64,000 nt of DNA from Saprospiraceae bacterium (GTDB lineage Bacteria > Bacteroidota > Bacteroidia > Chitinophagales > Saprospiraceae), in the NCBI GenBank assembly GCA_028279185.1, contig JANQSS010000112.1:124001-188000 (forward strand), read 5' to 3'. Below, piece after piece: positions 27,247-35,607 of the stretch. A program made the position numbers and the translations under genes. A model generated the notes under the pieces. That model was not told the origin of the DNA. It saw nothing but the letters and a program-made list of their open reading frames with translations, and did no database searches. How positions within the stretch are numbered: position 1 is the first letter of the stretch; the number at the start of each line of letters is the position of its first letter.

Positions 27247-27914
27247 TGTTAGAACTTGCGAAAGAAAAGACAAGAGAGGCCTTTGACCATCCCAACTATG
27301 TGTACCTGCTCATCGCTCTGGTTGCACTGATTATCAATGGAGCAGTTTCGTTGAAGTTTGAGCACTCGCATCTCTTTATGGACATCAGTTACGCCATTGT
27401 AATATTTCTAGGCCCCTTCTACTCTTCGTCCAATTTTAGAAGCTTTACATTCCATTTCATTCTGGGTATCGTTATTTTTTCATTTTACTATTATCAAGTG
27501 CATACATCACAACTTGGTGGATCACTTGGCGCTCTCTTTACACTTACATTTTATTACTTATTACTGCATAAACTCGTTAGTTATGTTTGGAAACAAAAAT
27601 TGGTAACGCTGAATGTAGTGTTTGCTGCTATTTGCGGATATTTAGTTCTGGGAATTACGGCCGGAGTAGTATTTATGTTTATTGAATCCAGTATACCTAA
27701 TTCTTTCAGCATTCAAGATTCCAGTAAATATTTCGAATATATTTACTTCAGTTTCGTCACTTTAACCTCTATAGGCTATGGCGACATTGTGCCTTTGGAT
27801 CCCATTGCGAAAATGTCGACTGTCTTACTTTGTATTGCCGGACAGCTATACATAACGATCATATTGGCACTAATTGTTGGAAAATATATCAGTCAGAATA
27901 TAGACATCGAATAG
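27246..27914 (+). CDS. Potassium-channel-like membrane protein
   Basis: The frame opens at 27144 inside the RND gene, but the ATG at 27246 overlaps the RND stop codon (TGATG) and is the likely start (222 residues). About six hydrophobic segments are seen. The last two flank a pore helix and selectivity filter FVTLTSIGYGDIVP (the T-x-G-Y-G-D signature of potassium channels), followed by an inner helix LYITIILALIVGKYIS. There is no Arg-rich S4 voltage sensor and no RCK domain. Likely role: potassium flux across the inner membrane. Its place as fourth gene of an RND operon with overlapping codons is unusual and suggests coupled expression. Confidence 0.87.
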   Translation: MLELAKEKTREAFDHPNYVYLLIALVALIINGAVSLKFEHSHLFMDISYAIVIFLGPFYSSSNFRSFTFHFILGIVIFSFYYYQVHTSQLGGSLGALFTLTFYYLLLHKLVSYVWKQKLVTLNVVFAAICGYLVLGITAGVVFMFIESSIPNSFSIQDSSKYFEYIYFSFVTLTSIGYGDIVPLDPIAKMSTVLLCIAGQLYITIILALIVGKYISQNIDIE

Positions 27915-28264
27915 ACATGCGCTGATATGAAATCCTCTCCAATTGCGCGTACAAATAATTCGATAAAGGATAACCTTACTTCGAAACTAAAAAGTGGCAT
28001 TTGGATCAATGTATGCATTTTCAACAGCCATAAGATTTCCAGGCATATGCTGTTGGCAATCGGGTTCCGAACCTTTAATTGAGTGATACTACATAACTAC
28101 GACATAGATGAAACGTCAAAGGGTTTTTTAGGTACGGCTGGTTAATTGTATAAGTCGGACGAATTGATTTGAGTAAAATCACATATCGTTATTTTAACTC
28201 CTTATACCAATTAAAGGTATAAATGGTATTAACTACCGCCACAAGAATTTTCGTAATTTTCAAC
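27915..28264. other. Intergenic region upstream of the first TPR-CHAT gene
   Basis: About 350 AT-rich bases. A 51-codon ORF (27927-28082, plus) has no signal or recognisable motif and is not called. No terminator was identified after the channel gene. Confidence 0.35.
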
Positions 28265-31138
28265 ATGTTCGATTGGAAAGTACTCGCCCGAATCTGCATA
28301 TTGCTGATCTTTAACCTGTCAAACGGCATGCAACTGCTCGGGCAGGCCGCTAAAACCGCCGTAGCCCCATCCCAGCAACTAAATTTTATTGAGGCTCGAT
28401 TAAATGCTGGGCAATTAGAGGAAGCTATGGCAGCATTCAACGAATTAAAATCAGATGATTATTCCGATTCCACTGCTTACTATTATCACCGGCTGGGAAG
28501 CACCTTAACGTTTAGACTTGGTCGATTTGATGCTTCCGTTTCTCATCTGAGAACATTACTACATCTTTCATACAAGCTAGACTATTCCGCGCCTTCCAAA
28601 GGCCTGACACTCTTTAACCTGGGAAAATTGTTGAGCAAACAAGGCCAAGTTGATTCTGCTAAGTTATTATTGTTTGAGTCGATAAATGAATATCGAAAGG
28701 CGAATTTACCTATTGATGTTGCTGACTGTTGGCGTACGTTAGGAAATATTTACATCGGTCAACACGACTATTTCAAAGCAATCGAAGCCATGACAAGCGC
28801 GCAGGAAATACTGCATGTAATGAAGCGCCATGGAGAAGTTGATTCGATCAACCAAGAATATTATGTTCAGCAACTGGCCTGGTGTTATTTCAATTTGGCT
28901 GAATTTTATCATCGCGTAGACGATAGAACAAAAGTCAGAATATATTTAAAATATTCACAAGACTTGCTTGAAAAATATAGTGACCAATTTCCGTATATTA
29001 AAAAGGAGGCTCTTGAAAATCAGGGACGTATATTCAACCTATTAGGTGATTATCAGGAAAGTATTACCTCCTATCTCGCATTGCTGAATTCACCAGAACT
29101 TAAACATTCAGCTCAATATGAATTACACATCTTATTAAAAATTGCGCAAGTATTTGGTGGACCTTATCAACAATTTGAACATGCAATCGCATACTGGCGT
29201 CGCGCCCTTGATTTTGCTAAAGAAGGCGAGATGGACCAATCAAGTGAGCTCGTTCCTATGTACAGAGAATTGGCTCGGTGCTATATTAATAATAATCAAC
29301 CCGTCTTGGCAAGACAGTCGTTGGAGGCAGCGTGGTCCCTTGTCGATAGGCCTGGAATGAACCTACAACGCGCAATTCTATATTTTAATGAAGCCAGGTT
29401 GGCGATCCTAACTACCGATTATGAAAAAGCAATCCACTATATTGATACTGCCCAACTAATTTTCGACTTTCCAAAATCGGCCTCCCTTGCAAATATTCTG
29501 GTTTTAAAATCATTTGCCTATTTAAAGCTATACAAGCAAACTGAACGCATTGATGATTTAAATACGTCTATCCATCTTTCAAAAAAGGCGCTCGATGTAC
29601 TGATAGCATATGAAGAGCAACATTTCTCTCGTACATCCGAGGGAAACGCTTATCGAAGATGTATTGAAATGCAATTGGAAGGGCTGTTTCTACTATCCGA
29701 CATTCGTCCTGATGATACCACTAAGGATGAAATATTTCAACTTCTGGAATTGGGTAAAGCGCGTACGATCCGTCAAAATTTGTCCTTCGAGCAACTGTAT
29801 GCGACAAACTCTAGCGATATAATTAACCAGTATGAGTCGCTAAAGTCCCGGAGAGCGATATTACTAAATGAGTATTATAATAAAGAAAACCAAAAATCTA
29901 ATTCGCACCAAATTGAAATTGGCTATGAATTATCGATGATTGAATCCAGCCTGCAGGAAGCACTGAATAAGATTAAAGTTGAACAGAAAGTCAAAGGTAG
30001 TCAGTGGAATATTATAAATATCCAACAAAATCTGCCACGTGAATCGGCCGTAATTTTATATTTTATGGGTGATAGTACAATTTACTCTTTTAGTATTCAT
30101 AAAACAGGTGTTCTTGGAAAAAGGCTGATACTAAAAAAAGATGCATTATCACTTCTTGAAGATATCTCCGCCCATGTTACGAATCTTCGAATTTCTGAAG
30201 ACACATTGGGCACTGAGTTGTTTGAGGCCTATGAAATTGTATTATTACCTCAGATCCGCGAATTGCCTAAATCCATTAAACACTTACAACTTGTTGCTGA
30301 TGGACCGCTGCTTTCATTGCCATGGGCCGCCCTTTGCACTTCTGCACCGAAGACGCACGATTTTAGACGCTGGCCTTATTTAATTAATACCTACTCTGTT
30401 TCAAATCTTCCTACCACCCGATTGCTAGCCGAAACCTCATCCGATAGGTCAAGGGCTGAAATTGCTTGCATTGCCGTGGATTCTATTGCGGGTGAAGTTC
30501 TCAACGGAATAGATGAAGAACTGTCATCCCTACGGCATTTATACGACGCAGATTACACTTCTTTTAGGAATAGCGATAATTTTCGCTTTATAAAAGATTT
30601 GAATGACTTTCCAATTTTACATTTTGCTACGCATGCATTTCCCAATATCCGGCAACCCATTCAATCTTACTTTTTATTTCCAGATAGTAATAGGTTAACT
30701 ATGCTACATCTCCTCTCCTCAAATGTAAAAGCTGAGCTAATTAGTCTTGGTGCATGTAATACGGGCAAAGGCCCCTGGCAGCCGGGTATTGGTATCGTAA
30801 GTATGGCCCATATATTTTTGCAATCCGGATCAAACTCCGTTTTGAGTAATACATGGGCTTATTCCGATCGTTTAACCGAAAAAGTGATCACAGCATTTCA
30901 TAAAAATCTCCGTAATCAAATACCGCTAAACGAATCGCTCCAGTTGGCTCAACTTGATTATGTTGAAAATGCCAAACCTGAGTTGAGCGCCCATCCTTTT
31001 TATTGGGCTGGTCTTCAAATACATGGAAACACAAAACCATTTAAAGTAAAAAAACGAGCACCAATTGTTCCATTTATAGTAGGATTAATAGGTCTGCTTT
31101 ATTTATTAAGACGTCTAATGATATCAAGAGCCTCCTGA
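28265..31138 (+). CDS. Exported, membrane-anchored TPR-CHAT protease-like protein (cassette A)
   Basis: The start at 28265 is preferred over the in-frame ATG at 28223 because it gives a tighter signal peptide (MFDWKVLARICILLIF); 957 residues. Degenerate TPRs fill ~25-480, a helical linker ~480-600, and a CHAT domain ~630-925. The CHAT dyad is present: His in LHFATHAFPN (His790) and Cys in SLGACNTGKG (Cys831). A C-terminal helix (IVPFIVGLIGLLYLL) followed by Arg-rich residues should anchor it with TPR and CHAT outside the cytoplasm. CHAT domains are caspase-like peptidases (separase/HetF clan). The 3' end overlaps the convergent TPR-anti-sigma-like gene by 40 bases. Target unknown; the neighbouring membrane TPR protein is the obvious candidate (inference). 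Confidence 0.9.
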   Translation: MFDWKVLARICILLIFNLSNGMQLLGQAAKTAVAPSQQLNFIEARLNAGQLEEAMAAFNELKSDDYSDSTAYYYHRLGSTLTFRLGRFDASVSHLRTLLHLSYKLDYSAPSKGLTLFNLGKLLSKQGQVDSAKLLLFESINEYRKANLPIDVADCWRTLGNIYIGQHDYFKAIEAMTSAQEILHVMKRHGEVDSINQEYYVQQLAWCYFNLAEFYHRVDDRTKVRIYLKYSQDLLEKYSDQFPYIKKEALENQGRIFNLLGDYQESITSYLALLNSPELKHSAQYELHILLKIAQVFGGPYQQFEHAIAYWRRALDFAKEGEMDQSSELVPMYRELARCYINNNQPVLARQSLEAAWSLVDRPGMNLQRAILYFNEARLAILTTDYEKAIHYIDTAQLIFDFPKSASLANILVLKSFAYLKLYKQTERIDDLNTSIHLSKKALDVLIAYEEQHFSRTSEGNAYRRCIEMQLEGLFLLSDIRPDDTTKDEIFQLLELGKARTIRQNLSFEQLYATNSSDIINQYESLKSRRAILLNEYYNKENQKSNSHQIEIGYELSMIESSLQEALNKIKVEQKVKGSQWNIINIQQNLPRESAVILYFMGDSTIYSFSIHKTGVLGKRLILKKDALSLLEDISAHVTNLRISEDTLGTELFEAYEIVLLPQIRELPKSIKHLQLVADGPLLSLPWAALCTSAPKTHDFRRWPYLINTYSVSNLPTTRLLAETSSDRSRAEIACIAVDSIAGEVLNGIDEELSSLRHLYDADYTSFRNSDNFRFIKDLNDFPILHFATHAFPNIRQPIQSYFLFPDSNRLTMLHLLSSNVKAELISLGACNTGKGPWQPGIGIVSMAHIFLQSGSNSVLSNTWAYSDRLTEKVITAFHKNLRNQIPLNESLQLAQLDYVENAKPELSAHPFYWAGLQIHGNTKPFKVKKRAPIVPFIVGLIGLLYLLRRLMISRAS

Positions 31139-31701
31139 CGAAATATGTGATCCTCTTTTTGAATTATGGAATCGAAAACCCTATTCGCCTCTTCCATCTT
31201 ATCCAATTTTAAATAAGCTAACCCGGTGTACCATTGAGCACTCGTTCTATATTTTTTATCCTGGATGCGCTCAAACAATCTAAGCGCAGCATGTGGGTCT
31301 TGTATAGCTAAATACGCGATACCCTGATACAAGCATATTGCTTCATCTTGCGATTGAATTTTTGAAAACAATGCGACAGCCTTCTCAAAATCATGTTCAT
31401 CATACGCTTTAAATGCCTCTTCAAACAATGCCGCTTCGCCGCGTACAGAGGGTGTATAAACATTCGGAATGGGTTCAAAAAAAGCGATAAAAAGATCGCC
31501 ATTATTCTTTGCCTCTTCCGGCTTTAAAAGAAATATAAGGATGGCGGTAATAATAATACCAAGGATTAAAAGAAAAGGCCATTTGGCATTCTTTTTTGCA
31601 ACATGAACTGAAGTTTCACGAAGTTGCAATTGTTTTTTCAATCGCTGACGCATAACGGCCCGCAATGCATGCTTTAAGTCCTTTTCATTAAAGTCTTCCA
31701 T
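31099..31701 (-). CDS. Single-pass membrane TPR protein, putative anti-sigma factor (cassette A)
   Basis: The ATG at 31701 is preferred over a GTG one codon upstream (200 residues). Seen: a basic helical N-terminus of ~42 residues (LKHALRAVMRQRLKKQLQL), one membrane helix (WPFLLILGIIITAILIFLL), then ~135 residues with TPR units (EAFKAYDEHDFEKAVALF, YQGIAYLAIQDPHAALRLF, AQWYTGLAYLKLDKMEEA). The expected topology is N-in, TPR-out. It starts five bases after the ECF sigma stop, the usual place of an anti-sigma factor, but has no zinc-binding ASD motif, so that role is inferred from position and topology. The last 13 codons overlap the CHAT gene on the other strand. Confidence 0.72.
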   Translation of the reverse strand: MEDFNEKDLKHALRAVMRQRLKKQLQLRETSVHVAKKNAKWPFLLILGIIITAILIFLLKPEEAKNNGDLFIAFFEPIPNVYTPSVRGEAALFEEAFKAYDEHDFEKAVALFSKIQSQDEAICLYQGIAYLAIQDPHAALRLFERIQDKKYRTSAQWYTGLAYLKLDKMEEANRVFDSIIQKEDHIFRQEALDIIRRLNK

Positions 31702-31705
31702 CACA

Positions 31706-32242
31706 TTACTTATAATGCTCCCGTAATTTTTTCATACAACGGGACTTTTTAGCCTTTACTGTATCCGCATTTTTATATTTCATTCGATCCGCAATCATTT
31801 GCATGTCATAATTGTGATAATAAAAATATTCTATCAACTGACGGCAAGGCCATGCCAGATGCTCTAATGCTCTTTGAAGTCTATAAACGACATCATCCCG
31901 ATCTACATTACCCAAGTATTCCGGTTCAACTACTATTTCATTGACATCATCAAGCCCAGTTGTTCGTTCATTTTTATCACGAAATAGCCGATAAATCAAA
32001 TGTTTGCCAATACCGAACAAGTATGAACTCATTTTTCCTCGTATTTCCAGAAGCTTTCCTTCGACGATATTTTGATAAAGAATGATGATGGAATCTTGAT
32101 ACACATCTATCAAGGTTTCCTCCTCCAAATCAAATTTTCTTCGTGCCCAGGTTAAAAATGGCGCACGATACTCATCATACAATGACGCTATAACTGATTC
32201 TTTTCCCTCCTTTACCGCTAAAATCAACTCTTCATTTGTCAT
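31706..32242 (-). CDS. ECF-type RNA polymerase sigma factor (cassette A)
   Basis: 178 residues. Region 2 covers ~1-90 (NEELILAVKEGKESVIASLY ... DVYQDSIIILYQNIVEG ... YLFGIGKHLIYRLFRDK) and region 4 ~115-178 (LEHLAWPCRQLIEYFYYH, MIADRMKYKNADTVKAKKSRC). The helix-turn-helix ends in KKLREHY. The motif D-x-Y-Q-[DE]-[ST]-I-I-x-L-Y is shared with the sigma factor of cassette B, pointing to one sub-family. It is divergent from a T9SS-secreted protein gene (131-base shared upstream region), a possible target. Confidence 0.88.
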   Translation of the reverse strand: MTNEELILAVKEGKESVIASLYDEYRAPFLTWARRKFDLEEETLIDVYQDSIIILYQNIVEGKLLEIRGKMSSYLFGIGKHLIYRLFRDKNERTTGLDDVNEIVVEPEYLGNVDRDDVVYRLQRALEHLAWPCRQLIEYFYYHNYDMQMIADRMKYKNADTVKAKKSRCMKKLREHYK

Positions 32243-32373
32243 GTTACGGGCTCCACAATTTTAATAATGCCATAAAAATTCAATAGGTAAACAACAATGT
32301 GCTCTTTTTTTAAAAAGCAGTTACATATCCGACTGTTGCTGCACTTGTTTGTACAACTTAAAACTACTCAAAC

Positions 32374-33357
32374 ATGAAAAAGCAATTACAATTTACTCTT
32401 TTTATCGCCTTCTTTAGCTGCACACTTACCTGGGCACAACCCGTCTTAACCGTGCAAAGTCAAAATCCAGCATCAGGAGAACGATACGACGTTAAATTTA
32501 GTCAAATCGACAACTTTGTTCCGGGGCCAGGAGGTGCCAATCAAACCTGGGACCTTTCAGCGATTGACATAAACCCTGTAGACATCCATTTTTCGATCCT
32601 ATCGTTGGCTGATGCGCCGTGCCCGGCCGATTTTAGCTCCGCTGATCATGTATGGTTTTTAGAAGAGTTCGAAGCATATAACTATTATGATGTCGATGGA
32701 GATCAGATCAGTTTAATGGGCGGTGTTGGTGGCAGCCCTGGCGACATCTTATTCAAACAAACATTTTCGGATATTGAAGAAGGATGGCAATTTCCGGCTA
32801 CATTCAATACTTCGTATACCTATTCGTCCGCCTTTATACAAGACTTTTTTGGTACGAGTTTGACGGGAACGCGTACGGGCTCAGTAGAATTTGACGGTTA
32901 TGGCACATTGATCACGCCATATGGCACATACACAAATGTGCTCCGAATGATCGTCCAAACCACGACGAATATCATATTTCCGGTCAACGAAACGCAATAC
33001 GCATGGGTCGTTCCGGGTCAATATATTCCCTTGGCTGTTTATACGGAAAATGATGACCCAGACGATGATCCCTCCATTTATTTTTCAAACCGTGCGATGT
33101 CATCCTTATCATCTTTAGATACCTATGAAGACCGAATAACCTTGCACCAAAACCCGGTTGTGGACGTGCTTGGGTTCGACTTTGAAGAAGAGACATCCGA
33201 TCCTGAGACCGTTACCATTTACAATGGTGCAGGTGTTCAAATAGCCTCCTACCCCTTCACTCGGGCGGTAGATGTTACTCCTTTCCCCGCGGGAACATAC
33301 TATGCGGTGATTGCTGGACCCGGGCAACGTAAGGTGTTGCCATTTGTTAAGTCGTGA
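32374..33357 (+). CDS. T9SS type A sorting-domain secreted protein
   Basis: 327 residues: Sec signal peptide (LFIAFFSCTLTWAQ), a beta-rich domain (~20-245) with Trp, Asp and aromatic residues (NQTWDLSAIDINP, YGTLITPYGTYTNVLRM), and a short T9SS type A sorting domain (~250-327: LHQNPVVDVLGF ... GTYYAVIAGPGQRKVLPF). The body resembles a family common in Saprospiria whose role is unknown to me. It is divergently transcribed from the cassette A sigma factor, so it may belong to its regulon (inference). A strong terminator follows. Confidence 0.82.
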   Translation: MKKQLQFTLFIAFFSCTLTWAQPVLTVQSQNPASGERYDVKFSQIDNFVPGPGGANQTWDLSAIDINPVDIHFSILSLADAPCPADFSSADHVWFLEEFEAYNYYDVDGDQISLMGGVGGSPGDILFKQTFSDIEEGWQFPATFNTSYTYSSAFIQDFFGTSLTGTRTGSVEFDGYGTLITPYGTYTNVLRMIVQTTTNIIFPVNETQYAWVVPGQYIPLAVYTENDDPDDDPSIYFSNRAMSSLSSLDTYEDRITLHQNPVVDVLGFDFEEETSDPETVTIYNGAGVQIASYPFTRAVDVTPFPAGTYYAVIAGPGQRKVLPFVKS

Positions 33358-33363
33358 GTGCTG

Positions 33364-33403
33364 AAAAACCGGGCTGCTTCATACCTTAGCAGCTCGGTTT
33401 TTT
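33364..33403 (+). terminator. Rho-independent terminator
   Basis: An A-tract, a 10-bp stem (33369-33378 with 33388-33397, one G-T pair) and a run of six T lie seven bases after the T9SS gene stop. The A/T tracts lengthen the stem to 15 bp. Confidence 0.9.
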
Positions 33404-33490
33404 CATAGTCGATAGAATTTTGGGGTCAAGCTTGTAATATTCCAAGATTGATCATACATTTGCCTCGCTCCAAATGTTGAGCGTTTCTAT

Positions 33491-33564
33491 GGTCCGGTAG
33501 TTCAGTTGGTTAGAATACCTGCCTGTCACGCAGGGGGTCGCGAGTTCGAGTCTCGTCCGGACCG
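33491..33564 (+). tRNA. tRNA-Asp (GTC)
   Basis: A complete 74-nt cloverleaf: acceptor stem 33491-33497 pairing with 33557-33563, D-stem GTTC/GAAT, anticodon stem CCTGC/GCAGG with loop CTGTCAC (anticodon GTC), T-stem GCGAG/CTCGT with loop TTCGAGT, and discriminator G. No CCA is encoded. A hairpin terminator follows. The 3' part is duplicated 2040 bases downstream, marking this gene as an integration site. Confidence 0.97.
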
Positions 33565-33574
33565 CTTTATTTTC

Positions 33575-33611
33575 AAAGAGTTATAACTCACTTCGTTGTA
33601 ACTCTTTTTTT
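33575..33611 (+). terminator. tRNA-Asp terminator
   Basis: A 13-bp stem with one G-T pair (33575-33587 with 33595-33607) and seven or more T residues lies 11 bases past the tRNA. Confidence 0.85.
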
Positions 33612-33623
33612 GTTGCATGCCAA

Positions 33624-33923
33624 TTGCATGCAATGATCGATCCTATTTTAGCTGGGCTTTTCACTGTAAATAACGAACTTTCGAAGATGACTAAAGTCAG
33701 TTCCGACATTAAAATAATCTGTCTTGAAAAAGACGCCTTTTACGCTTTGTTCGATGACGTGATTGCTCATATAAAATCAGAACTACCGGCACCACAGGAA
33801 AAATGAATAACCGACAATGAAGTGATGAAACTTCTTGGCGTCACCCCGAAAACCACACTTCAAAAATACCGTGATGAAGGAAAGATCAGATTTTCTCAAC
33901 CCAGCCGTAAAGTCATTTTATAA
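33624..33923 (+). pseudogene. Excisionase-like helix-turn-helix protein, interrupted by a nonsense codon and truncated
   Basis: The frame codes for 60 residues (MHAMIDPILAGLFTVNNELS ... PAPQEK), meets TGA at 33804-33806, and continues without shift as ITDNEVMKLLGVTPKTTLQ then YRDEGKIRFSQPSRKVIL before TAA. The part after the TGA is a classic Bacteroidota mobile-element HTH in which a Trp usually stands just before this segment, so a single TGG-to-TGA change explains the break. The C-terminus is also shorter than usual, since such proteins normally continue with a Tyr-rich strand and helix. It probably encoded the excision or regulatory protein of the element in tRNA-Asp. Confidence 0.72.
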
Positions 33924-33950
33924 CTATAAAATCACGATGAGGGATTGCGA

Positions 33951-34391
33951 TTATGCCCCAGGAGTACTTTCAATTAAGCAAGTCATACTCGCTCCTGGAT
34001 AACCTAAGTTGTCTATAACACATGTTGAGCCCCTTATAGATTGCCACTTGGCCACAATAGAACATGGTGTGTTTTGTGCCTGAATTGGGAGTATACCCAT
34101 TAGAGTAAATGGATTTCTTCCTGCGCTATGAGGATTTTGAAAACTACTTGTAAAAGCACCAGAAGCAATTAACTCTTGACTCTCTTGGAATACTTGCCAT
34201 AAACTAAAATTGATTCCTGGATAATTACTTCCAATTGCGTAAGGTGCAGGAACGTTTAAAGTAACGACGGCCGTAACTGTTCCAGTGATAAAACCAGGTG
34301 GAACATCAATTTGTAATCCGGGAATAGCAACCCAGGCTTCGGATGTAGTAGATGCCGGTTGAATTGTTGCGTCATAAAATAAGGTCCCCAT
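33951..34391 (-). CDS. Hypothetical beta-rich protein carried by the tRNA-Asp element
   Basis: 146 residues, intact, no signal peptide or membrane helix. It is rich in Pro, Thr, Ile and Val (EAWVAIPGLQIDVPPGF, TGTVTAVVTLNVPAP, SLWQVFQESQELIASG) and looks like a compact beta-sandwich. Two Cys near the C-terminus might pair. I do not recognise a family. It is the only open gene inside the tRNA-Asp element, opposite in strand to the broken HTH gene, and is therefore a possible cargo gene. Confidence 0.55.
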   Translation of the reverse strand: MGTLFYDATIQPASTTSEAWVAIPGLQIDVPPGFITGTVTAVVTLNVPAPYAIGSNYPGINFSLWQVFQESQELIASGAFTSSFQNPHSAGRNPFTLMGILPIQAQNTPCSIVAKWQSIRGSTCVIDNLGYPGASMTCLIESTPGA

Positions 34392-35211
34392 AGTTTTTTT
34401 GATTTAATATTGAAAGTAAATGATGGCTCAACCTCTGAGAAATATAAAATACAGACAGTCGTAATTTAAACGTATTTTCGAATAAACACTAGAGTATAAA
34501 CACCCTTTCTTATAAATAGTACAAATACTGTAAATTGGTGTATATATACCTAAATTCATTATGGCTCGGTATTAGAAACTTTCTTTTACTCTTGAAACTT
34601 TCCTTATGCAGTTCACAAAGTCTTTGAAGTGATTTAAGTAACTACGTGAACTATTCAAAGCACAGTTCAAACGGAATACTTTACCCATGATTATTGAACA
34701 TACAGAGGTAAGAATGCTGAAGTAAAATTCTGGCCTTCAAGTCAACATCTGAGAAATTTGTCATAAAAGACTATTTTCAAAACTACAGTTGGAATTAAGA
34801 TATACTCGGCATATCCGATTCTCACTCCCCTTTATTGACACAAAATGTTTGTAAATTTATATTAGTGCGCTATGAATCAACTGAGAATATTGCTGATTTT
34901 ATTTGCCTCCGTCAGCATATTCACTGCCCTCGATTAAAGTGTCTATATAACCATCGGGCAAAAAGCATCATTTATCCTCTTGCCGAATGGTTAAGAATGT
35001 ATCCAAGAAACTCGTTGGTGTTTCAGCTATAAATTATTACAAGCCTTCTTCACGTGAAATTTGCAAACCTCCGGCCAAAAATTCGTTGCAAAATAATTAC
35101 TCGAGCTCAAATAAAGTCGTGGGAGAAGAAATCTCCATTCAGTGCAAGAGCACATCAATTAATAATAAACGTATCGGGTATAAATGATGAATTATTTGAT
35201 AAAAACCTAAG

Positions 35212-35427
35212 TTACACTTGTACAATTCCATTAACAACTTCTACTTCAACAAAATTATCTCCGTCGTTCTCTCCCATTCCACTGGCTATTAAGTGTACGT
35301 TGTCCAGTTTGTCGTACATATAATTGCTTGACCAGCTAGCGGCCCCAACATCTCCAGCAAAAAAATATACAGGCATATTCAAAGTATCTAACTTTGGGTG
35401 TAGTTGAATTTGTTTTGACACGGTCAA
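35212..35427 (-). pseudogene. C-terminal remnant of a secreted protein, possibly phosphoesterase-like
   Basis: About 70 codons open from a TTG, with a stop six codons further upstream and no start signal. The text MPVYFFAGDVGAASW ... DNVHLIASGMGENDGDNFVE looks like real protein and recalls the GDxGA / IASGMG tail of secreted calcineurin-like phosphoesterases of Bacteroidota. That family match is from memory of the motif only. No catalytic region is left. It lies inside the tRNA-Asp element. Confidence 0.35.
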
Positions 35428-35557
35428 AGTTGCAGACAGAAATATTCATAATAGGAATAATTGCGCATTTGCCACAATTATACTGATCTATGCACCTAAT
35501 CTAGTACTTATCGATGCGGCATATGTTTTAGGTGATGCGCCGTTTGTTTTCGTATAT

Positions 35558-35607
35558 CCTGCCTGTCACGCAGGGGGTCGCGAATTCGAGTCTCGTCCGG
35601 ATCGCTT
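35558..35607 (+). repeat. Partial tRNA-Asp duplication (distal attachment site)
   Basis: 48 of 50 bases match 33518-33567 (anticodon stem to just past the discriminator). The mismatches fall at 35584 (T-stem) and 35602 (acceptor stem). No 5' half of the tRNA precedes it, so it is not a functional gene. It marks the far end of the element inserted at tRNA-Asp. Confidence 0.85.

Larger units (their letters stand above)
33518..35607. mobile_element. Decayed integrative element in tRNA-Asp
   Basis: The 50 bases from the anticodon stem to just past the tRNA 3' end (33518-33567) recur at 35558-35607 with two mismatches. This is the layout left by tyrosine-recombinase integration into a tRNA gene. 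Between the copies lie a broken excisionase-like HTH gene, one intact hypothetical gene, a phosphoesterase-like remnant and degenerate AT-rich DNA. No integrase was found, so the element is either decayed or was mobilised in trans. Confidence 0.75.

Noticed and set aside
27927..28082. Small 51-codon gene between the channel and CHAT gene A
   Set aside because: No family resemblance, signal, or operon spacing; composition looks random.
34835..35323. Several plus-strand ORFs in the tRNA-Asp element
   Set aside because: They lie in eroded AT-rich DNA, overlap each other in different frames, and one is antisense to the more protein-like remnant at 35212-35427.
35570..35607. Second tRNA-Asp gene
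   Set aside because: Only the part from the anticodon stem to the 3' end is present; no acceptor 5' strand or D-arm precedes it.
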